From: Syngnathus acus
Taxonomy: Eukaryota > Chordata > Actinopteri > Syngnathiformes > Syngnathidae
DNA length: 64,000 nucleotides
Direction of reading: 5' to 3'
Assembly: GCF_901709675.1 (NCBI RefSeq)
Contig: NC_051105.1
Span: 1,488,001 to 1,552,000 of the forward strand
A model generated the notes under the pieces. It saw only the letters and a program-made list of their open reading frames with translations. It did no database searches and was not told the DNA's origin. This document shows, piece by piece, positions 47,109-57,184 of this stretch. The position numbers and the translations under genes are program-made. The first letter of the stretch is position 1. Every line of letters starts with the position of its first letter.

Positions 47109-50100
47109 CTAGGAGGAGAAAATACCTGCGGCACCCGCACCACCCTTGGAGAGTTTGCTCGCTTTGGAGCAAGAGGAGGAAGAGGAGGAGGAGGGAGGGT
47201 GTTGGTTGTGATTGACCTCAGGGTGCGCCCTCTTCCGCGACGCGGATCCGCTGTGAGGAAGCGCGAGTCCCTCAAGGGTCATCAGTCCCGGGGGTCCTCG
47301 GAACAGGCCGTCTGAGGCCCCTTGTCCGTTCCCGCTGTGAGCGTATTTGTGATGGCCTCGGTGCGCTTTCTCTTTGCTCACCAGCGGGCTGGAATGTTTA
47401 CTCTTGATGGAGTTGTTGTTGTTGGCGGCCGCCGATTCGTCCGACGAACTGTGGCGCTCGGCCGACGAGGAAAGCTTGATTTTCATCTTGAGCTCCTCCT
47501 TGCTTCTGTCCGACTGGCTGCTTCCTCCGGAGGCGGGAATTGCCAGGTGGAGATTGAGCGAACTTTTGTCCCATTTGTCAGCGTGATGGCGCTTGTCCTG
47601 CCCCGACATTGCGCAAGGAACTCGGGTTTTGATGGGCGAGGCGGTGGCACCGCTGGTGTGGCCACTTTGGGTCACTTGATGCGTCTGCGAATACTTTCTG
47701 TGATCGACCTGGCTCAAAGACGACGGGTCCCCTCTCACGTTGTCGTCGGTGAGCGCGGCATGCTGTTGCTCTGCTCTGTTTTTCTGGCCGGAAGCGGCAA
47801 GCTCTATGGCGTGTTTTTCTCTGTATTTGTCCAGTGACATTTTGGGGGCCGAGGAGGGCGGCGGCGGATAGGAAGACGAAGTCGACGGCTGATGTTTGCT
47901 TGCGCACGCTCCTTTGAGTTCCTGCTTGATGTTAAGCTCGCCACTTTTCTCAGTCTTGATTGTCAATGCGGGTGGATGCAAAGAGGAAGCGGAGGCCTGC
48001 GAGGGCAGCGTCTGCGCTTGGTGAGGGGGGTCGAGGGGTTCCTGTTTGATGCAGATGCCTGCTTGACTCAGGTTGCTTTGGGGCCATTCGCTGTGGCTCG
48101 GTGGGTTGAAAGCGGCCAAGGAGTCCAGCGACAGCGACGCGCATCCGGGGGGAGCCGAAATGGGCAGGAACGGGGCACCCGCTTTGGGAAAACCCGAGCG
48201 GGGAACCCCGACGAGGGGGCCGTCGAGCAGGGAACGCTCTTGGAGCATCGAAGGACCGGCCATGGAGGCGTCTGTCAGTTGGCTGCTCTCAGATTTGGGC
48301 TTCTTAGCAGCTTGCGTTGCCTGAGACGAAAAGAAAACAAGTTCACTTCTCTCGATCTTGACAGATTGTACAAATTGGTCTTTCAAAATCCCATGCCTAT
48401 ATTCTTTATCCTTTGCAAAAGGTGTTCACATTGAAAAGAGGCAAAGGATTTGTCTTACTCTCCAGTTGCGTATTCTCTTCAAGCGGCTGGGCGTCTTTTC
48501 CAGAATCTGCAGAAACTCATGCGTCAACTCTGGAAAACATGAGAACGTTGCATTGACGAAACGGCGGCTCCTCTTCACGCGGCGGCGGCGGCTTCACGTC
48601 TTACCGTCGAGCAGCTCGAGGGTGACGGAGCTGTCCACGTACACCCACCAGTGCTTGCCATCGGTAGACACCGGGATCTCCCAGTTGGACCACTTGCATG
48701 CCAGGTGAATACACACGCAGGCAATCACGGTGGGCTTGTACTGAAGGCAGAACGTCGTCAGGTGGAGACTGAACGTGTGTGTGCGCGTGCATGCGTGTGT
48801 GTGTGTGACGTGAATGAGTGGATTGAGGCATTCCAGCCAAGGTCAGGATTGGTCCCACATGTGAACAAAAGAGGACAGAAGGCGCAAGTGGTTTTAATTC
48901 ATTGTTTACATAAACACGCACACAAACAATTCACTTGATTTTAAACTTAACAGTAACACAAGTTTAACGTTAAATAAGCTAAAAGACCGAGCAATATAAA
49001 CAACAGAGTGTTTTGATTATCATTAGCTTCGCAGTTAGAACTAGCAAGATGTCGAGTATATGAAGCTAACACCATCTGTTGTGGAATTTGATCTGTCGCC
49101 ACAAAAAAATCAAACAACGTCAACAAATTGTGGACATCAGATGAGCTACTGTAAATCTGCGTTAAGTCTAATTAGCCCGGCATGGCTTGTAAAAGCTGAA
49201 GGTCGGGTTCACTGAATGGCTCTGCAACAACAAATCATCCCGTAAGACATTTGACAATTCTAAATTCGTCACACACGAAAGGGGAAAGAAAACATGCACT
49301 GGATAAAGTCGACATGATCAAATGAGATCACGTTTGTTAGCTGGGTGAAAGAAATACTTGCTTGCTATCAAGGTGATGCAATTGAAGTCAAACCCTTTAA
49401 GGACCCACTTTCAAATGCAATGACCTAAAAATATCTCATACAGACTCCAAATTGGGCCTTCGAATTCTTTTCCTAGCATGCAGGTCGTTAATGGGTAAGA
49501 TGAAGTTTCCATCAATGATATCAATATATATTTTTTCAAAAGAGAAACGCCAATGTGCATTTACAGAGAATCAAAAGACATGAATATGAAGAGAGAATTG
49601 TAAAAAATGATTTGGCTGTACTTACCGGAAGGATCTCTATGAGAAATGTTTACGTCTGTGAAATCTTTAGCGGCTATTCAGGCTACCAAAGTGTCTTTTT
49701 CGAATTCTGCACTTTTTCGCAACCGAACAAACATGTGGCTTTTCAAGCGCGCCACTACACTTCGCATCTTGCATTCAACCCATATCGGTGCCAACACATG
49801 GTCCCTTGTACAATACACCGCACTGCGACCGGGGCCCGGAACGCCACGGGCCGGGCCGGGCCTCGCCGAGCCGGGCCGGCCCCCGTCCCGCTGACGGGGA
49901 CGGAGCGGCGGGCCGGCCGGCCGCCCGGCGTCCCGAGGACCGCCGGTGCAAGGAGGGCCCGTTGGACACTGAAAGGGCACCCTGCATTACAGGAAGCAAT
50001 GGTGTGCGGTCAAAGTGCAACAAAGGAGGGGCAGGGTAACAACCTGTTGGTAGCCATGAAATAGGAAGTCTGTGCCAGATCCTTGCTCGCTGCGAGAGAC

Positions 50101-52305
50101 ACAAAAGACAAATTATACGACGGGGGAAACCATTTGAGTGCCTTCAAGACAAACCGCGACAGAAAAGCAGCGACCCGAGCGCTGTTCGGATTCCGAGCGA
50201 TTCAGAGTCGACCGGGTTTTTACTTTTTGCACCGAGCGCCATCGATCCAAGACTGAAAAGACACGACCAGAGTAGCAATACTAGCATTTTTTTTTTAGAG
50301 GTACTCGTGCAGTCAGCTTTCCGAATAAAAATGTGAGCTGAGCGCAAATCATTTCAGTCTTGGCCGAGTGAGCGGCTCAAAAGGTTTCGAGTATGCAATA
50401 ATCACCAGACAAAGTCAAAATGAATCCAAAGCGACAAGTACGTAATTATGTCATCGGGCCTCCACAATTATTAGTATTTTTTTTTTGATGAGGCGGGGTA
50501 GGACAAGAGCAGAGGGCACAACAAGCAAAGAAAGAAGCCTCTACCTCGCACTAGCTGGGAACATTTCACCACATCAGTGTGTGGGTGATCAATTGTAATT
50601 TCAAAGCCTGGAACAAAATACATGACAGGTGAGTTCAACACAGACACTTGGGAGGTGACGTGTCATTTTTCTTCTCGTCGCGGTTACTCGGACGGCGCAA
50701 ACAATGGCAAGTCAGTGTTTGAGTGGGACAGAGGATTTTTTTTTTTTTTAAGTCAATTTGGTGAAATAGAACTTGCTTGAAGCCATTTTCATAGCCAACG
50801 GAAAAAAGAATGACATGTCACCTTATGCCAATCCACAATGACAAGAGTTGATGTTGAGTTGTCGTCAATAGCAAGAAAGCCTCACGTATGTTTATGATAC
50901 AAATGGTGCTCTCTCTCTCTCTCGCTCTCATTTCATCCACTCGGGTCACCACTACTTACCAAGCGTTTGCAGCACTATGGATTCAAGTATCACCAGCTCT
51001 TGAGCTTGCTGGAGGTATGCCTGAAGTTTGATAGACAGTCATTACATAACAATTGTAATGAGTCTATGATCTCAACCTTAACAGCTGAGTTGAAATGGCC
51101 AAAGCTGAAACCAGAGAGGCCATTACGCTAGTCAAACTGAAGCGCGTGGAGCTGTTTGGAGCGTGCCAACAGCAAAAACCACCCCGGCGACGGGGAAGTG
51201 GCGCAGGTTATATGTTGGCAAACCGTGGCCAATGAGAGGAGTGGAAAGGTGACACATGGAAGGAAAGGAATATGGAAGAAAAACGTTGGACTTGACAGAG
51301 AGATCCCCCTACTTACGTTACTCTTAGTGTCAAGGGGTGACTCTTGCGGGTTTAGGCAGGCGTGTGCAACTTTAATCACATATTCCAGTTTGCGTGGCTG
51401 CTCTTCCACTTTGGCAGCCAAAAAGAGCGTTGTAGGAGATATTGTCTGGAATGGACATTATGAAACATTTTAAAAGATCCATCTTCAATGTTTTAAAGTA
51501 GGTTTAAACATTTATTTAGGAGAACATACTTACATTCCTGTGAAATTTGGTGAACGAATGGTGCATGAAAAATCTATGCATGTAAACAATTGCAGTATTT
51601 ATAGTTAGTTGAGAGCTGGAATGTGGGTCAAGGAAAATATTGCAAAATAATTTGAGCGTTCCCTCGGCCACGAATTCTTACATAGCGCGCCGTTCGTAAC
51701 CTCGTAAGTCGGAACCGTGGCGCCGTTTAAGGTACGGCCCAAATCTTCAATGTTGCATAAATGACGCTTCGTCATGCGCAAATACATTTGTCAATGAGTA
51801 CAAATATTTCGGGCGACACTCCTCTGTCGGGATTGCAAGCCCCTTTCACGTTTTAGAAACCAGGTGGCTGACCGAGTGGACATAGCCGCAACCCTGGTCC
51901 ACGGCCTGCTACTTATCGACACGACCCTACAGCTAGCATGCTAGCACGCTACCCGGGGCAAAGAACAACGCGTTCCCGTCGGATTAATTCCGAAAGAGCG
52001 CAGACAATTTACGTAAGACACTTAAAAGTAAGTCATCGCTCTTCAATTGTACACTCGGAACACATCAGATCCGCACTGGGGGTCAAATCGGAACGTTTAT
52101 TAGCTTTAAGCGTCAAGCTTAGGAAGCAGTTTGTTTACGAAGGATACACATTGAGCCTCTGTCCCATGTCTTGAATCAGATTCGCCGCTTGTTGGCGGTA
52201 AGACAGTTCCCGGTCCGGTTCTACTCCGCATCGGCGAGACGGCGTGCTTTCGAGCTGCTCACGGCTGAAAACCCATCTCGAAGAAGAACCCCGGCTCGCC
52301 GCCAT
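47109..52305 (-). CDS. ccnt2: Cyclin T2 (regulatory subunit of P-TEFb)
   Basis: Partners CDK9 to phosphorylate the RNA polymerase II C-terminal domain and release paused polymerase. Nine exons join in phase on the minus strand: 52148-52305, 51534-51615, 51317-51445, 50960-51020, 50545-50607, 50044-50089, 48605-48768, 48459-48529 and 47109-48320. They give 661 residues. Exons 1-8 encode the two cyclin boxes: it opens [20 protein letters not shown] and includes [20 protein letters not shown] and [19 protein letters not shown]. Exon 9 holds the disordered tail, with [30 protein letters not shown], a modest His cluster and SRKRAHPE; these words fit T2 better than T1. The frame stops at 47109 after GAAGIFSS. 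A possible donor at 47126/47125 (GCAG, then GTATTT) would allow a longer form like human isoform b, but I found no last exon. Confidence 0.95.
49825..49965. other. Extremely GC-rich insert in ccnt2 intron 6
   Basis: About 140 bases dominated by GGGCC/CCGG words sit in an otherwise AT-rich intron (48769-50043). The boundaries are abrupt on both sides. The composition resembles ribosomal spacer or expansion-segment DNA, or an isolated CpG island, but I could not match it to a specific sequence. Confidence 0.6.
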
Positions 52306-52336
52306 TGCTGTTTGACAGTCATGGAGAACGCGGATA

Positions 52337-52344
52337 TGACGTCA
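52337..52344 (-). promoter_or_regulatory. ccnt2: CRE palindrome in the ccnt2 promoter/5' UTR
   Basis: A perfect TGACGTCA lies 32 bases upstream of the cyclin T2 ATG (52305), close to an ACCGGAAA ETS-like word. A CREB/ATF site this close to the start suggests it sits at the core promoter of a TATA-less gene. Motif evidence only. Confidence 0.55.
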
Positions 52345-52399
52345 GTGTAGACCGGAAACCGTGAAAAATTCATTTCAATACAAATAAATCGAAATCAAC

Positions 52400-52405
52400 T
52401 TTATT
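52400..52405 (-). terminator. acmsd: Candidate poly(A) signal of acmsd
   Basis: AATAAA on the minus strand, about 470 bases past the acmsd stop. Other minus-strand hexamers occur near 52577 and 52667, so cleavage could be earlier. If this one is used, the acmsd transcript ends within about 50-60 bases of the ccnt2 promoter motifs. Confidence 0.4.
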
Positions 52406-52682
52406 TACACACTGACGGACCAGGCAGAAACAAAACAAAACAAAATATAACAAAAAACACCGACAGAAAAGCCTTTTGGTCTTGTGATCACTAAATGTTA
52501 TGTTAATCCAGCAATTTAAAGTTTGTTTAGTATAGATAAAAAGAAAAGCTGTGTTTAAACCACTTTGGGTCGGTCTTTTATTGATCATTAAAACTTCACA
52601 TACAGTTAACAAAATTGGGTATGATGAATCTTGGAGTTTATGCAATAAAACAGCCCATTGTATCTTTTTATTTAGATAAACT

Positions 52683-52713
52683 GGGGACAAGCGGTACAGA
52701 TAATGGATGGATT
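52683..52713 (+). repeat. Tail fragment of a tRNA-derived dispersed repeat
   Basis: GGGGACAAGCGGTACAGATA followed by ATGGATGGATT matches, from memory, the 3' end of a very common teleost repeat. It lies between the acmsd stop and the ccnt2 promoter, in the acmsd 3' UTR region. Confidence 0.55.
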
Positions 52714-52873
52714 GTTGTTTTGTTGTACGGTAGTTTCCTTTCTCAGACGTTACGATTCAGAAAAACCTTTGGAATTTAATACTTAAAATGACTGCTAAAG
52801 CAAGCATAAACAACAACACAGACTCAACCCAATCTGAGATTTGAACTTTTATCAGATGTTGGAGTCTATCTTG

Positions 52874-54985
52874 TTACTCAAATTGTTCTCTTTTGAGGCC
52901 CAAAAACTCCAGTGCATTCCCAGCTAGTAGCTTGTCCTGTAAAACAAAGAGACAGTATTGTACTTATCCCCTGTAAAGTCAATTTGTATTGGTGACCAAT
53001 TAACCAACCAGATGGCCCAAATGGAGTCTTCCTATAATATCGATCAAACATGACTAGTACCTTTAACGTTTGATCAAATTCTTCCATGGACTCAATCAGA
53101 GATCCTGGTTGGAGCTCACCCAGCGGGAACGGGTAATCCGTTCCAAGCATCACTTTATCCTGAGAACAAAAAAAAAGGTCGGCTCCGGCTCCCCCACACA
53201 CCGCCCAGTGCAGGACCCTTTTCTGGCTCTGACACGGGAGCTCACTTTTCCAATGACGTCAGTTAGCAACTTCAGCGAGACCGGATCATGCACGAGGGAG
53301 TCGGTGTAAAAGGAACCCAGGTAGTTCCGGGGATTGGACTGGTTGTCCACGGCGCACAAGTCGGGCCGGACTTTGTGGCCGTGTTCAATTCTACCAATGG
53401 TGAATGGAAAGGAGCCACCTGTGAATCGTAAAAGGAGAAACACATTTGTATTGTCATGCGGCCTTGCTTGTATTAAACATAACGTTACCTCCATGAGCGA
53501 AGCAGACTTTCAGCTTTGGAAATCTCTCAAGGACACCTCCAAAAATCATGGAGCAAATAGCCATTGTTGTCTCTGTGGGCATGCCTTTGTGATGGATGCA
53601 AGAAAATTGCACACATAAAAATTCAACAAGCATAAAATGGGGTAGACCTGCAAGCAATCTCCAATGTTTCTACTCCATCTCCCTCACCCACCAGCCATGG
53701 CAGCCAATACTTAGCCATCCTGCCATCCATCTGCATGTCCCAGGGGTGGACAAAAATGGAGCAATTCAGCTCCTCGGCTTCCTGCGTGGGAAACAAAGCG
53801 TCCGTAAATATCGGCCCGTTAATAAAATGGAAGTGAAATTCTTACGGCGAAGAAAGGATGGAGGTCAGCCGAGTTGAGGTCCCAGTTGTTGATATGCGAG
53901 CCGATCTGCACGCCGGGGAAACCCAACTCCTTCACGCAGCGCCGCATTTCCAGCACGGCGAGGTCGGGGGCTTGCATGGGCAGCGTTCCCAAACCCACGA
54001 ACCTTTTGGGGTGGCTACGCACCGTCTGCGCCAAATCATTATTTAAAAGCACGCAGAGATCCAAGGTGTCGTGTGGCTTGGCCTGAAACCGAATCAACCG
54101 CATTCAACCTTGAATCTCAGAAGAGTCGTAGCCGATTGCGCAATTGAATCACTAGGCCACTTACCCAGTAGTTGAACATGATAGGAACGGTGGAAAGGGC
54201 TTGAAGCGTGACTCCTGAAGATTGATAGAATCCAAAAGGTTCTTTGAGTTTATTGGTGATTAGCTTAGCGCTTGTACAACACGTGACGGTTTTTACCGTG
54301 TTGATCCATGTCTCGCAGCCGCGCCTCGGCATCCCAGCAGTTTTCTTGAACCGCACGAAACAGCTTGCCGTCCTTCATCATCATCGCCTCACCCTCAAAC
54401 GCAGCCGAAAGTCAGTTCAAAAAGTTCGATTCGGTTTCTCTTTGTTCTACATTGAAAAATGAACTTTTCCGTAATACGGCCCTTTTGTGGAAAGCCAGCA
54501 AATGAATCAAACAGGATTTAAACACTGGCGCTGCTAGATAAGGGGGGTCGCGGGGCCACTGCCCCCTGAGATATCCTTGCACCCAAATCCTAATTCCGCC
54601 AGTGGATTCGAAGACTGCAGCCACTCTGATGATGCCATGTAAGAATCCTGCAGAACTTGACTCACCTTGCAGTGATGCTGAAGCTGGACAAAGCCACCGT
54701 AGCCGTACCTCTGAAACGTATTCAACAACAGAGAGAACTGAGCTTTTGTTGAAACGGATCAATTTAGGATTCAGGTCCGTTTAGAATAATGGCAAGCTCT
54801 GCGTGCTATATATTGTACATGCAAAAAGAAAAAAAACCTCGACTGCCCTCCAGCAGTAAAGTTGGCCAATCGTTAACCAAAGTCGAAATAGTGGCGGATA
54901 AGGCTGCAACATTCAAATGTGTGCCTACCTTGTTCAAATCGGGCCATTCCTTTGGTAAAATGTGACTATGTATATCAATCTTCAT
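52874..54985 (-). CDS. acmsd: 2-amino-3-carboxymuconate-6-semialdehyde decarboxylase (ACMSD)
   Basis: Zinc-dependent amidohydrolase-superfamily decarboxylase of the kynurenine pathway. It diverts aminocarboxymuconate semialdehyde from quinolinate/NAD synthesis towards full oxidation. Ten exons join in phase on the minus strand: 54929-54985, 54666-54710, 54297-54393, 54165-54214, 53846-54082, 53688-53781, 53489-53584, 53246-53418, 53061-53159 and 52874-52936. They give 336 residues, which I recall as the human length. Metal and catalytic residues are all present: HSH near residues 6-8 (MKIDIHSH), the His of [11 protein letters not shown], the His of CFAHGG, and the Asp of [11 protein letters not shown]. 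The protein ends KREQFE. The gene is compact at 2.1 kb. It is head to head with tmem163 and followed by ccnt2 on the same strand, as at human 2q21.3. An upstream in-frame extension without an ATG was ignored. Confidence 0.97.
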
Positions 54986-56188
54986 CCTTTTGGACACGGT
55001 GTAGCTCTCTTGACAGCACTTTCGGTTTAGTACCGCTAAGGAAATCCGGCAAAGTCCGCCCCAGCCTCGACTTGAAAGCAATGACCGTCAGGTGAACAAC
55101 ACCCGCTGTCATTTATTAACCGAGCTTGCGGTTCTCTGCTAGTTTCATTCATATTCCATAAACATCATATCATATCATGAAGGTGTTTTCTTTTTTTAAT
55201 GCAGCATTTTGTAAATGACACTTATTTGCACTATTGCAGCTTTCATATGAAATATATTCACTGACCCCGCCCAACATCAAAATGATCTTTCTTGTAATTG
55301 TGATATTCATGCTTGTTTCTTTCATGGAGATGAAACCAACTGCCATGAAACTATTCAAAGGGCCGCCACTAGTCTGCGGCAGAAGGTTGCTCTCTGTTTA
55401 AGAGCAAATTCCACCTGCTCTGGTGCCAGTTCTTGACTCTCTCACTCAATTACAAATCCAACAGCATGATCGAGAGTTGAGATCGACAGTCAGCGGGCGA
55501 TTAAATGGCGGCGCCCGTTTCTGCTGCTTTGGCTAACCATAGTTTGGCCAATCTATAAGTCTAAATTGGTTGAATCTAAAGATCTTGGAAACTATATGTG
55601 ACCCTCAGGCACACTAACTGGACAGTGAGTACATTCAGCTCAGACCTTCACGAGACTGTTGTGAATGATATTCAGTTATGTGGCATCATGTGCTGTTTGG
55701 CCAACGTCCTATTTCTTCAGCCAGTGTTTCATCACGATGGTGGTTATTAGCACACATGTAGTTAGTCCCTCAGCATGGAGTCACATGTTCAAGTGTGACA
55801 GAAGCACCACAGTGGCCCGGCGTGATTTTGACCTGACTTAGCGGCTCCTCTGTCTGTGGTCGCAATGCGTGGAAGCTAATTGTGTAAGACTCAGAAAAAA
55901 AAAAAAAATGATGTAAGTTCTCAGGAGACCGTTTCGGCCGACGGGAGGATATGTGGCCATTTACTGTCGCAACCTAAAACCAGCCTGCATGGAGTGTTTG
56001 AGAGCAAAAGTCTACACACCCTGTGGTGATATGTTTAAATATCAGCCAAATGAATGCTTGAATGTCCATTAGACTGATTTATTTATGTTCTTTTTTTATT
56101 GTGTGTAGTTGAGGTTAATTTTCAAAAGCGCATTTGCATTCAAGTTTTGTCGCTTTTGTGAATTGAACTGGAACTAGATTCCTACGGA
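54986..56188. other. acmsd upstream region, left part of the head-to-head interval
   Basis: About 2.2 kb separates the divergent acmsd and tmem163 start codons. This left part holds no recognised exon. The acmsd promoter should lie just right of 54985. No TATA box stands out. Confidence 0.5.
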
Positions 56189-56717
56189 AGAGGAATTAGG
56201 GCCAGTGAAGAAAAAAAAAACGAGGGGTGACAGGATTCTGACTTTTTTTCTCAGAATTCTGACTTTATTCTCAGAATTCTGACTTTAAAGTCGTAAAAAG
56301 TTAGGCGGAGAGCCCCCCCGAGCACCGGCTGGAAGTCAGCTGGAAGCTCCATGATCCGTTGAAAATGCTTAGCCGAGGCCCTGGAAGCCTCCTCGGGCGT
56401 AACAAGTTAGGCGGAGAGCCTCCAGGAGGACCGGCTGGAGCTCCGCTAAAAGCTCCATGATTTCCGACTTTAAAGTCAGAATTCTGAGAATAAGTCAGAA
56501 TTCTGACTTTAAAGTCAGAATTCCCAATTTCTGACTTTATTCTCAGAATTCTGACTTTAAAGTCAGAATTCTGAGAATAAAGTCAGAATTCCGACTTTAA
56601 AGTCAGAATTCTTAGAAAAAAAGTCCGAATTCCGACTTTAAAGTCAGAATTCTGATAAAAAAAAGTCAGAATCCTGTCACCCCTCGGTTTTTTTTTCCTC
56701 ACTGGCCCTAATCCTCT
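56189..56717. mobile_element. Foldback / MITE-like element, 529 bp
   Basis: Long terminal inverted repeats of about 50 bases (AGAGGA, then TTAGGGCCAGTGA, an A run, GAGGGGTGACAGGATTCTGA) face each other at the two ends. Inside are many copies of a self-complementary unit, TTCTGACTTTAAAGTCAGAA, so the whole element can fold on itself. The centre has two direct copies of a roughly 55-bp GC-rich unit (from about 56300 and 56406), each starting GTTAGGCGGAGAGCC and ending AGCTCCATGAT. There is no coding capacity, so mobility would need enzymes supplied elsewhere. Target-site duplications were not clear. It lies in the acmsd-tmem163 promoter interval. Confidence 0.85.
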
Positions 56718-57184
56718 AACATCGGCTTGGGTTTACAAAAATAACTTCACCCACTCGTGTTTATTATTTTATTCACGCAAACATGAGTGACGGGCAGAAA
56801 AGGGGGAGGAGAGCAAACGTGAGGGTACCGCCCGTCCGTCCGTCCAGCGCACAGTGCGGTGTATCGCATCACCGCATCTGTCTCGCACCTGCTTGGCACG
56901 CCCTTGTCGAGTGTGCAGGTCACAAGTTGCTCTCCTGCCCATTATCGGAGAACAAATCTTTTTTTTTTTTTTTCAGTCTCTCAAAGCCCTCCTCCTCCTC
57001 TTCCTTCCCCCTCCTCCTCCGCCCCACGACGATTGAGCCGCCCGGCACTGGAGTCGTTATAACCCTCGCGCGTGGATGTCTATTGCGCTCCATCCTTCTT
57101 CTTCTTCTTCTCGTCGTCGCCGCCGCCTCTGCTGCTGCTCCACTCTCAAACTATAATAGAACTCAAAGCAAGCCAGCAGGAGCA
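56718..57184 (+). promoter_or_regulatory. tmem163: Likely tmem163 promoter and 5' UTR
   Basis: GC- and pyrimidine-rich sequence ahead of the tmem163 ATG, with CCGT/CCTCCT repeats and a T run at 56959-56973. The reading frame stays open upstream of the chosen ATG to 56783 and would encode a Leu/Ala-rich hydrophobic stretch. I treat this as chance, because the family's N-terminus is cytosolic. Transcription start not defined. Confidence 0.45.

Noticed and set aside
47322-47837. 171-codon plus-strand frame
   Set aside because: Antisense shadow of the low-complexity last exon of ccnt2.
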